A DNA stretch of 25,558 bases from a virus. Positions 1 to 6,334 of this stretch are shown piece after piece (the stretch's first letter is position 1; each line of letters starts with the position of its first letter). A program made the translations under genes and the position numbers. Location: positions 1 to 25,558 of IMG/VR virus record IMGVR_UViG_3300009175_000070, one strand, 5' to 3'. Below the pieces are notes generated by a model, which made no database searches, had not been told where the DNA came from, and worked only from the letters and a program-made list of their open reading frames with translations.

Positions 1-18
1 AACTAATACTGTAATAAA

Positions 19-1215
19 ATGGCAAATATTAAAGTGTTTATTGATCCGAAAAAAGTAAATAAGAATGGTTATAGTGCAATCTATCTGCAGGTTTGTTTGA
101 TGTATAAGGTCTTAAATTTTCCTACCAAAGTAAATGTTATACCTGAAAAGTTTGATTTTGAACTCGGAAGAATCAAAGGGGCAATAAAAAAAGTGAAAGA
201 TGATAATTTAATAATTGAAAGATGCCTTGCCTCACTAAACGAGATCTTTGTAAGATATCGGTTGCAGAATATTGTATTAACCCCCGAACTATTGCGGGAG
301 GAATGGAAAAATCCGACCAGGCGGATTGATTTCTACGCTTTTTTTGAAGAAACGTTAAAAGAGCGAAAGAATGAAATTGCAGATGGTACATACCGGCAGC
401 ATGAATCTTCAATTAATAAGCTAAAGGAATTCCGTCCGACATTGGCTTTTTGCGAGATTAATGATGACTTACTCGAATCTTACCGCAAATGGCTAAAGGT
501 TACCAAAAAGAATGACATTAATACCATTCATACGGCGTTGAAGAATTTTAAGACGTATGTAAATATTGCAAAACGGAAGAAAGTAATTGATTCTTCACCG
601 TTTGATACATTTCGAAATCGCAAAGCGAATTCGGATCGTGTTTTTCTTTTAGAAAAGGAACTGGAGCTAATATGGCTTTTATATAAAAGGAATTACCTGA
701 ACGATACGGACCAGAAAATTCTGCGACACTTTTTGTTTATGTGCTTTACTGGTTTGAGAATTTCTGATTTGAAAGTGATCACACCAGACAATATTGTTTC
801 TGATGTTTTGGTTTATGTGCCGGTTAAAACACAATCAATGAAAAGGAGTAATGTGAAAGTTCCACTGAACAGTTATTCCCGAAAATTGATAGCCGATGAA
901 AAATCGAAAACCAATTTCCTTTTTAATTGCATTTCGGAGCAAAAAATGAATTTGCGGATCAAGGAAATTGTAAAAGTTGAGAAGATATATAAAGATGTAA
1001 GTAATCATTGTGCAAGGCACACTTTTGCAACACTTTGGCTTTATAAGACAAAGGATTTAGTTGGTTTGCAGAAACTTCTTGGTCATAGCGACATAAAACA
1101 AACCATGATTTATGTTCACACCACAGATGCAATGATAGCTGATGAAATGAAAGTGTTTGATAGAATATTGTTCTTAGATAAAAAATCAGACAATCCGCTC
1201 ATGGCGATTGCCTGA
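19..1215 (+). CDS. Tyrosine recombinase / phage-type integrase
   Basis: This 398-residue protein should catalyse site-specific DNA strand exchange, integrating or excising a mobile element. The C-terminal catalytic domain shows the expected set: R247 in TGLRISD, K270 in VPVKTQ, H330 and R333 in NHCARHTFAT, H356 in LLGHSD and nucleophile Y365 in TMIYVH. The N-terminal 95 or so residues resemble the arm-binding domain of Bacteroidota integrases, followed by a SAM-like core-binding helical region (about 103-190). The length is normal for the family. It is the only + strand gene and converges on the phage block, ending at a shared terminator. Only 18 bases lie upstream, so its promoter and any att site are outside the window. 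It may belong to the phage block or to a neighbouring mobile element; I cannot tell which. Confidence 0.93.
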   Translation: MANIKVFIDPKKVNKNGYSAIYLQVCLMYKVLNFPTKVNVIPEKFDFELGRIKGAIKKVKDDNLIIERCLASLNEIFVRYRLQNIVLTPELLREEWKNPTRRIDFYAFFEETLKERKNEIADGTYRQHESSINKLKEFRPTLAFCEINDDLLESYRKWLKVTKKNDINTIHTALKNFKTYVNIAKRKKVIDSSPFDTFRNRKANSDRVFLLEKELELIWLLYKRNYLNDTDQKILRHFLFMCFTGLRISDLKVITPDNIVSDVLVYVPVKTQSMKRSNVKVPLNSYSRKLIADEKSKTNFLFNCISEQKMNLRIKEIVKVEKIYKDVSNHCARHTFATLWLYKTKDLVGLQKLLGHSDIKQTMIYVHTTDAMIADEMKVFDRILFLDKKSDNPLMAIA

Positions 1216-1248
1216 CTTTTGTATCAGCACGCGGTGTAAATCCTTTTA

Positions 1249-1290
1249 AAAATGAAGGCACTCAGTCTGACATCTGGATGCCTTCATTTT
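1249..1290. terminator. Bidirectional intrinsic terminator between integrase and holin
   Basis: A perfect 12-bp inverted repeat (1249-1260 with 1279-1290, core ATGAAGGCA / TGCCTTCAT) encloses an 18-base loop. T-rich sequence follows on the + strand (TTTTATTTATG), and A/T-rich sequence gives a U tract on the - strand. It sits 33 bases after the integrase stop and 2 bases beyond the holin stop, as expected for a terminator shared by convergent genes. Confidence 0.85.
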
Positions 1291-1292
1291 AT

Positions 1293-1751
1293 TTATGATT
1301 TTAAATTTGCAATTACCTGATCTTTTGCCGCACTGCTGGCCGATGTTCCGTAATAATACCCATATACAAAACCAATCAATAACGAGACTATTCCCAAGAC
1401 CTCTGTATTTTTTTTATCTGAAACTACATACATGATCAGGATTGCAAAAATAAACGTGATGGTTATCAATGTCAGAATAGGCATTAAATTCTTATTGAGT
1501 TTTGTGGCCTGTTCACTTGTAGCTATTTGTGTTTCGCGTTGCCTGGCATTGGAAATATCAGCGAGAATCATTTGTTTTTCTTCATTGGAAAGTTTGGCCA
1601 TGTCAATCTGAAATTGCAATTCTGCCTTAGCCATTTCATTGTCAAGTTGCTCTTTTTCCGCTTTAGTAGTTATGACATTATCCAATACAGATCCCACAGA
1701 ATCCACAAGTTTGGATGCTCCACCACTTAATAAATCTGTTATAAAGCTCAT
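1293..1751 (-). CDS. Holin-like membrane protein (3TM/GTA-holin type)
   Basis: This 152-residue protein probably forms the inner-membrane lesion that releases the neighbouring muramidase. The first 85 residues are charged and helical, rich in Lys, Glu and Gln (KAEKEQLDNEMAKAELQFQ). Two strong hydrophobic segments follow at about 89-110 (LMPILTLITITFIFAILIMY) and 117-138 (VLGIVSLLIGFVYGYYYG), then a short polar tail. This layout resembles the holin family described for gene-transfer-agent release. It starts 18 bases after the lysozyme stop, so the two are very likely co-transcribed, and it is the last gene of the - strand block before the bidirectional terminator. The holin role rests on topology and neighbours; I see no diagnostic motif. 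Confidence 0.72.
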   Translation of the reverse strand: MSFITDLLSGGASKLVDSVGSVLDNVITTKAEKEQLDNEMAKAELQFQIDMAKLSNEEKQMILADISNARQRETQIATSEQATKLNKNLMPILTLITITFIFAILIMYVVSDKKNTEVLGIVSLLIGFVYGYYYGTSASSAAKDQVIANLKS

Positions 1752-1769
1752 AAGATTTGTTTTATTTGA

Positions 1770-2303
1770 TTAATTTTCATTAAAAGCACGGCAGATCCAG
1801 CCGTAAAAATATTTGCGGCTGACGGGCCTTTTTTTTACAATATGGATATATCGGGCAACTTTCCCGATTGTAAACAATGCCAGAAATATTTCTGTATCCA
1901 CTCCATTTAGTATCTCTAATGTTTGAGGACCAAGAACACCATCGGGTTCAGTTTTACAGGCCATTTGCGCAATGGTAATACTGGTGACAATGCCGGCATT
2001 GATACCGAAATCAAAAATTTCATGGGCAATATCTTGATCATTGATCTGATCTCCGTTCATTTTATCCCAGAAGTTTGTTTCATAAAAAGATAAAACAGCT
2101 TCCTGAAGCTGTTGGTCTTTGTCCAGGTTGGATGGGAAGTTATTTTGTTTTTTGAGCAGATCAATCATTGTCCAGCCTTCCCATTTGCTGAAATTCTTTC
2201 TGGAAATACCACGATATGTTTCACCTCCTGGATCATCCTTGTCACAGACCCAGCCACCTTCATCTGAAAACAATAAATTGTATGATTGAATAAAATTTGC
2301 CAT
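1770..2303 (-). CDS. Glycoside hydrolase 108 endolysin (N-acetylmuramidase)
   Basis: This 177-residue enzyme should cleave the glycan strands of peptidoglycan for lysis or particle entry. The N-terminus carries the GH108 signature SDEGGWVCDKDDPGGETYRG (about residues 13-32), with E15 in DEGG as the expected catalytic acid. The C-terminal part contains ACKTEPDGVLGPQTLE (about 115-130), typical of the peptidoglycan-binding domain that follows GH108. There is no signal peptide, so export would depend on the adjacent holin-like gene. The length matches the family. It lies between a small membrane protein gene and the holin, forming a standard lysis cassette at the end of the structural block. Confidence 0.92.
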   Translation of the reverse strand: MANFIQSYNLLFSDEGGWVCDKDDPGGETYRGISRKNFSKWEGWTMIDLLKKQNNFPSNLDKDQQLQEAVLSFYETNFWDKMNGDQINDQDIAHEIFDFGINAGIVTSITIAQMACKTEPDGVLGPQTLEILNGVDTEIFLALFTIGKVARYIHIVKKRPVSRKYFYGWICRAFNEN

Positions 2304-2371
2304 TGGGTTGATGTTTTGTTTTTATTTATAAATCAATTCGAACATTCAAAAGCTTAAGAAAATTTAGGATT

Positions 2372-2818
2372 TCATTTTTTTACCTCCTTATTTATTAATT
2401 GCTTATAGATTTCAATTTTTTCATCGAAGACTTTTTTTTCTTCCTGTAATTGTTGGATTGTTTCCTGGCGGACAATCTCCTTTACTTCCGTAAATCCTTT
2501 ATAAGCAGAATAAGCGATAATTGAAACAGTAATTACACCGGATAATAAAAACGGTTTCCAATACTTTTTAAAAAAGCCAATTTCAGCGACCTTTTCTTTT
2601 AGTATTTTGATTTCTGCTGTATTTGGACATAAAAGAAAATGTTTGCCTTCCACTATCTGCATCGTTTCAACGATGGTAGAGAGTTCTTTTATGCTGTGTT
2701 CAACGGAGTCACTTTTACGATTTAATGAATCCAGACGAAGGTGAACTAACTTGAATTTTTCTTCCAGGTACTTCATCATAAAATCAACTGACTCCGGTGG
2801 TTGGTTTTTTGATGGCAT
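2372..2818 (-). CDS. Small single-pass membrane protein of the lysis cassette
   Basis: I do not recognise the family. From the ATG at 2818 the product is 148 residues: a helical, probably coiled-coil N-terminal part (about 13-55), one transmembrane segment at about 88-106 (KPFLLSGVITVSIIAYSAYK), and a charged coiled-coil tail rich in Glu, Lys and Gln. The frame stays open upstream to an ATG at 2977, but that would overlap the preceding gene and lie upstream of the promoter motif at 2830-2866, so I choose 2818. It is the first gene behind that promoter and precedes the lysozyme and holin. A role as an antiholin, spanin-like or lysis-regulating protein is inferred from position only. Confidence 0.7.
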   Translation of the reverse strand: MPSKNQPPESVDFMMKYLEEKFKLVHLRLDSLNRKSDSVEHSIKELSTIVETMQIVEGKHFLLCPNTAEIKILKEKVAEIGFFKKYWKPFLLSGVITVSIIAYSAYKGFTEVKEIVRQETIQQLQEEKKVFDEKIEIYKQLINKEVKK

Positions 2819-2829
2819 CTTTTTTATTT

Positions 2830-2866
2830 CAAAGATGTATCGATGAAAGAAAAGAGGAAAGGACAA
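2830..2866 (-). promoter_or_regulatory. Element-specific promoter motif, copy E (before lysis genes)
   Basis: On the - strand TTGTCCTTT (2858-2866), preceded by a long T run, lies 24 bases upstream of TTTG (2830-2833) in the context CATCTTTG. The spacing is identical to four other copies in the window. The -7-like box ends 12 bases before the ATG at 2818, implying a very short leader. It would drive the membrane protein, lysozyme and holin genes. Confidence 0.7.
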
Positions 2867-2906
2867 AAAAAAGAGGTGAATTTTTGATTCATATCCTTTT
2901 TTTGAT

Positions 2907-4874
2907 TTACAATTTGTATCCTTTGACTTCAGCGACACCAATATGATCGGTGAATATTTCAAAATTGAGTTCATCAATTAAGAATTCTCCTTCATCTGTC
3001 CTGTATTTTTTGCAGATATTTAGAATCAGAAATTGCAGAACATTGAGCGGAAGATTAAAAGTACCGGTGATGGGCAATCGATTTGCCCAGAATGGATTCC
3101 AGTATTTCCAAAAAGTTGGGAAAATGCAATTATACCAGGTGTCTGCGGTGGGTTCATATTCAAAAGTCAGTGGCTTATTACCATCAAGATAATACATATT
3201 TCCACCACTGTTTTTATTCTGTAATGGCTGATAAAACAAAAGCCTTGGGCTGAATTCCTGTGTTTTTGAAAGCCAGCCTGACATATTCCCGGGTTGATTG
3301 ACTTCCGGATATGAAATAAAGCCATGGGGGATATCATTTACTGATCCTTTCATTGTTGTTGCCCAGCTTGAATTTATTTCTTCCACTTCGTCACGACCAT
3401 ATTCATACCATCCATCCTGAAAACCAATGGATATTTCTGCCCATCCAAGAACATCATACGATTGTTGAATTTTGGTATTTGGATCTTCCACTGTTTGAGT
3501 GATCCACTTGTATTCAACAAATTTTTGTTCGGTTTCAATATACCGGATTTCATTGGGTTCCGGATTGGGAACTTTAGTTGCCAATTCAGACCAGGCATAA
3601 ATACGTATTCCTGTTTTGATATCATCCTTTCTGTCATTAAGATCATTAAAGCGTTCTTTGAAAACCATGTCTTTATCATCCTGTTTCCGGCAAAATTTAA
3701 GAGCTACATTTTTTTGTTCTCCAATGGCCCAATTGCCAATAAAATACTGATTTAAATCAGTTGCTGACTGCTTTAAAATTTCTTCCCTTGAATATACTTT
3801 AATGGTTCTGTTTGGCAAAAAATGAAAAACAACATTGAAAAGATTTTGGGTGGAAAGCAAAAGATCACCTACTTTCATTTTTGGTAAATGACGTATTGGA
3901 AGCGCATTGGAAAAAGTATAATTGCGATCGTAATAACTGATTCCAAGACCTAATGATCTTAAATCACCTTCATTTTCCCATTCATTTAAAAATGGACCTA
4001 AATACCATGGATCACCTGGCTTTAATAACGAATAGGTCTGATTTGTGATATCAAAATTGTTGTAAATAACAAGATTTTTAAGGGCCTGATGTGTTTTAAG
4101 GTAATTTTCAGAATCCAAAAACAGGCCACTGTCTTTCAAAGCCATATCAATGATATGGTTTAAGAAAAAGAACGGAGTGACTACATTGACTTTTCCTCCG
4201 GGTACCTCCGCATAAATATTGATATAATTGGCATTCATCTGAACTGTTCCATCATTGTTCAATGCATTGACCTGAGAAAAGACATCAGGATACACATTGA
4301 ATAGATAGGAAAGCAATTCGATTTCGTATTCTTCTTTTATCTCAACGGATGGGTTCAGTTTATCCGGAACCATGCGCGATTGTTTAATGATCTGGCCACG
4401 ATCTTTAAAAAATCCTGCGTTACGAAGGGGAAAGCAACAATACTGATCTGTCTGTGGATCATACACTGATTTATTTACAAATGGGATGGGAACAGAGAAG
4501 CAAGGAATATCCAGGATCGAGCGTTCTTTTTCTTTTTCTCCAAGGATGCCCAGCTGATCTATCAGCGAGGCTTCGTAATTTTCTGAATCAGCATTGGTTA
4601 TTTTCAGGGTACCTGAAATAAGCAAAACACCCGAAAAATGTACTGCAAAATCAGAAAATACCTGATCATCGGCAGTTCTGGATTTGGAAAAACGTTCAGG
4701 GTTTCCAAAGATGGACCGGGTATATTCATTGATTGGAAAAGTAATTCCAAGGCCATAGGCAGATGGAATTTTCTCAAAATCACACATTGGAGATTTGAAT
4801 GTCAATTGCATCGAGAAATCCGCAGGAACTGGAATATTATTTCCGTTTAGTGATAAGGTAAGCATATCAGACAC
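2907..4874 (-). CDS. Large tail/baseplate-associated protein (655 aa, putative)
   Basis: I do not recognise a catalytic domain. The protein is large, acidic and aromatic, without membrane segments or a signal peptide. An early stretch (DFEKIPSAYGLGITFPINEY, about residues 33-52) and a beta-rich N-terminal third resemble structural proteins of Bacteroidota phages. Its place between the fibre group and the lysis genes suggests a distal tail, baseplate or host-contact component. The start codon at 4874 is GTG; an ATG three codons on (4865, MLTLSLNG) is an equally plausible start. A strong terminator lies immediately upstream, so the gene needs its own promoter or read-through. Confidence is high that it is a real gene and modest for the role. 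Confidence 0.62.
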   Translation of the reverse strand: MSDMLTLSLNGNNIPVPADFSMQLTFKSPMCDFEKIPSAYGLGITFPINEYTRSIFGNPERFSKSRTADDQVFSDFAVHFSGVLLISGTLKITNADSENYEASLIDQLGILGEKEKERSILDIPCFSVPIPFVNKSVYDPQTDQYCCFPLRNAGFFKDRGQIIKQSRMVPDKLNPSVEIKEEYEIELLSYLFNVYPDVFSQVNALNNDGTVQMNANYINIYAEVPGGKVNVVTPFFFLNHIIDMALKDSGLFLDSENYLKTHQALKNLVIYNNFDITNQTYSLLKPGDPWYLGPFLNEWENEGDLRSLGLGISYYDRNYTFSNALPIRHLPKMKVGDLLLSTQNLFNVVFHFLPNRTIKVYSREEILKQSATDLNQYFIGNWAIGEQKNVALKFCRKQDDKDMVFKERFNDLNDRKDDIKTGIRIYAWSELATKVPNPEPNEIRYIETEQKFVEYKWITQTVEDPNTKIQQSYDVLGWAEISIGFQDGWYEYGRDEVEEINSSWATTMKGSVNDIPHGFISYPEVNQPGNMSGWLSKTQEFSPRLLFYQPLQNKNSGGNMYYLDGNKPLTFEYEPTADTWYNCIFPTFWKYWNPFWANRLPITGTFNLPLNVLQFLILNICKKYRTDEGEFLIDELNFEIFTDHIGVAEVKGYKL

Positions 4875-4889
4875 ATATTAGATTTAGAA

Positions 4890-4928
4890 AAAGAGGAATG
4901 AAAAAACAAAATTTCCCCATTCCTCTTT
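4890..4928 (-). terminator. Intrinsic terminator upstream of the 655-aa gene
   Basis: An 11-bp perfect inverted repeat (4890-4900 AAAGAGGAATG with 4918-4928 CATTCCTCTTT) encloses a 17-base loop. On the - strand the second arm runs into TTTTTC, a U tract. It lies 33 bases after the stop of the 154-residue gene and 15 bases before the next start, so it should end the fibre-group transcript. The first arm is partly duplicated further upstream, where CGAAAGAGGA occurs twice. Confidence 0.75.
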
Positions 4929-4961
4929 CGCATTTATTATCCTCTTTCGACTGAATATTAA

Positions 4962-5426
4962 TTATTCCTTCAGGAAATAACTGAGCACTTCAGCGACCGA
5001 CACGTCTTCAGCAGATTTTGGAAAATCTTTTTCAGTGAGTTCGGTATGAACATCAACTACGACAATTTCGTTCGAAATAGCTTCCGCAGCTTCATTATAT
5101 TCTTTGTTGCATTTCAGCCACTCTTTACCTTTTTCCCAGGTCAGTAATACGTGCGTATTAATCACATTGTCATTGACAACTTCGCCCTCTTTCATCGCGA
5201 CTTCCTGTGCCTTTTTGCTTTTAAGATCATTCAGCTCATCCAATAAGTCATCGTAATTATCAGGCTTGCATTTCTTTATTGCTTCTTCCGTATCATCCTG
5301 AATTCCCTTTAGTACGCGACTATCCCGACCTAAAGAAATGGCTTTGGTAAAATCCTTCATTCCTTTCACCTGTGACAGTCCACTGACAATAAATGGTACT
5401 TCCTTACGCTTGATTGATAACTTCAT
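4962..5426 (-). CDS. Hypothetical protein, 154 aa, downstream of fibre genes
   Basis: I do not recognise this protein. It is soluble, charged and largely helical, with a Lys/Asp/Glu-rich middle (DDLLDELNDLKSKKAQEVAM, about 59-78) and no membrane segment. It begins with a basic stretch (MKLSIKRKEVPF). It is the last gene of the group that starts behind the promoter motif at 5778-5814 and ends at the terminator 4890-4928. By position it could be a small structural, assembly-chaperone or decoration protein. Its leader is AT-rich (AAATCAAATCAG before the ATG) with no Shine-Dalgarno site, as for most genes here. Confidence 0.6.
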   Translation of the reverse strand: MKLSIKRKEVPFIVSGLSQVKGMKDFTKAISLGRDSRVLKGIQDDTEEAIKKCKPDNYDDLLDELNDLKSKKAQEVAMKEGEVVNDNVINTHVLLTWEKGKEWLKCNKEYNEAAEAISNEIVVVDVHTELTEKDFPKSAEDVSVAEVLSYFLKE

Positions 5427-5427
5427 C

Positions 5428-5459
5428 TGATTTGATTTAAATGTGATTATATCAAATCA
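5428..5459. repeat. 9-bp perfect inverted repeat between two small genes
   Basis: TGATTTGAT (5428-5436) and ATCAAATCA (5451-5459) are perfect reverse complements separated by 14 bases. They fill the 33-base gap between the 92-aa gene stop and the 154-aa gene start. The arm next to the ATG overlaps the leader of the 154-aa gene, so a hairpin could mask its ribosome landing site. It has no GC and no U tract, so it is not a terminator. Confidence 0.45.
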
Positions 5460-5738
5460 TTAAAAGCTTGCAATTTCTACCTGTACCGCTTGTAGTTGGG
5501 CAATGACAGATTCCATCTTTTCGACAACCGATGAAAGATTATCGACATTGTTCTGTCCTGAATTGATTGCCCCGGTTGCCCTGTTCAAATTGATATTGAA
5601 TGAACTGGAGTAATCATCCACTAATGGAACATTACAACTGATCGTATCGTCACTGACATTCACACCGACTTTTTTCCCATCTACAACAATCTCTACATTA
5701 AGAGAAGTCACTTTACATGATTTTAATTTGTTAAACAT
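5460..5738 (-). CDS. Hypothetical small protein, 92 aa, beta plus coiled coil
   Basis: I do not recognise this 92-residue protein. Its first half is beta-like with alternating hydrophobic residues (VTSLNVEIVVDGKKVGVNVS). Its C-terminal third is a probable coiled coil (NLSSVVEKMESVIAQLQAVQ). This layout suggests a small oligomeric structural or fibre-assembly protein. It is the first gene behind the promoter motif at 5778-5814 and is followed, after a gap holding an inverted repeat, by the 154-residue gene. The ATG at 5738 follows an A-rich leader of about 30 bases after the predicted transcription start. Confidence 0.6.
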   Translation of the reverse strand: MFNKLKSCKVTSLNVEIVVDGKKVGVNVSDDTISCNVPLVDDYSSSFNINLNRATGAINSGQNNVDNLSSVVEKMESVIAQLQAVQVEIASF

Positions 5739-5777
5739 GATTTTTGGTTTTTAAATGAATATTGAATTATTACGATT

Positions 5778-5814
5778 CAAATGTGGCTCTTTCTAAAATT
5801 CCGCAAAAGGACAA
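5778..5814 (-). promoter_or_regulatory. Element-specific promoter motif, copy D (before 92-aa gene)
   Basis: On the - strand TTGTCCTTT (5806-5814) lies exactly 24 bases upstream of TTTG (5778-5781, context CACATTTG). Unlike the other copies, its upstream flank is AAAAAC rather than a T run, and it forms part of a short hairpin (CAAGTT / AACTTG, 5812-5826) next to the stop of the preceding gene. It would drive the 92-aa and 154-aa genes. Confidence 0.68.
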
Positions 5815-5827
5815 GTTTTTAACTTGA

Positions 5828-6334
5828 CTATGGGAGAGTTGTAAATGCTAAAACACCGCTATATCTTGTGCCATAAGAATTCGTTGCATAAGCTCTTACC
5901 GAGTATCCTGTATTTGGTGTTAGTCCTGTCAATGTTCCTGAAAAGCTTCCCAGACCACTTCCACAAGCTAATATTGAATTTGATGTTGTAGGGAGTATCG
6001 CTACTGCATAACAAAATCCCTTTGCAGTAATGGCAGAGTCACCCTGACCGGTTACCGTACAGTTTGCCCCAGTGAATGTTGTTCTTCCGGGTGTACCGGT
6101 ATTAACGATACTTATAACCGGAGCCGGATCAGTTAATTCATTTTGTGAAGGGATGCGTTCACTTAGGGTTTGATTTCCGGATATTTTAACAATTGCAATT
6201 GCAAGAATTTGGGTACAACTCATACCCAAAGTGTCTGAATTCGTCCCTAGGTAAGTAAATGATTCTTGTGTTCCGGCTTTGGGTTGAAAAGGCATTAAAA
6301 ATGACTTGCAAACCATTCTAAGATCACCTGCCAT
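5828..6334 (-). CDS. Fn3/Ig-like repeat protein, probable fibre-tip or decoration protein
   Basis: This 168-residue protein ends in a fibronectin type III or Ig-like beta domain. The stretch GLTPNTGYSVRAYATNSYG (about 141-159) is the typical E/F-strand region of such domains in Bacteroidota surface proteins, and the GFCYAV segment (about 113-118) would be an earlier strand. The N-terminal 70 residues form a separate module that may attach to the fibre. The start at 6334 overlaps the end of the large fibre gene by 11 bases, indicating translational coupling. There is no signal peptide, which fits a virion or tail component better than a secreted host protein. A role in binding cell-surface glycans is inferred. 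Confidence 0.66.
   Translation of the reverse strand: MAGDLRMVCKSFLMPFQPKAGTQESFTYLGTNSDTLGMSCTQILAIAIVKISGNQTLSERIPSQNELTDPAPVISIVNTGTPGRTTFTGANCTVTGQGDSAITAKGFCYAVAILPTTSNSILACGSGLGSFSGTLTGLTPNTGYSVRAYATNSYGTRYSGVLAFTTLP

Noticed and set aside
2360-2395. AGGAGG followed by ATG on the - strand, looking like a new gene start
   Set aside because: The bases encode the last codons of the 148-aa protein (KEVKK) and the ATG frame stops after three codons.
3374-3755. Open frames of about 100 codons on both strands inside the 655-aa gene
   Set aside because: They are shadows of the real gene: low-complexity translations without motifs, leaders or sensible spacing.
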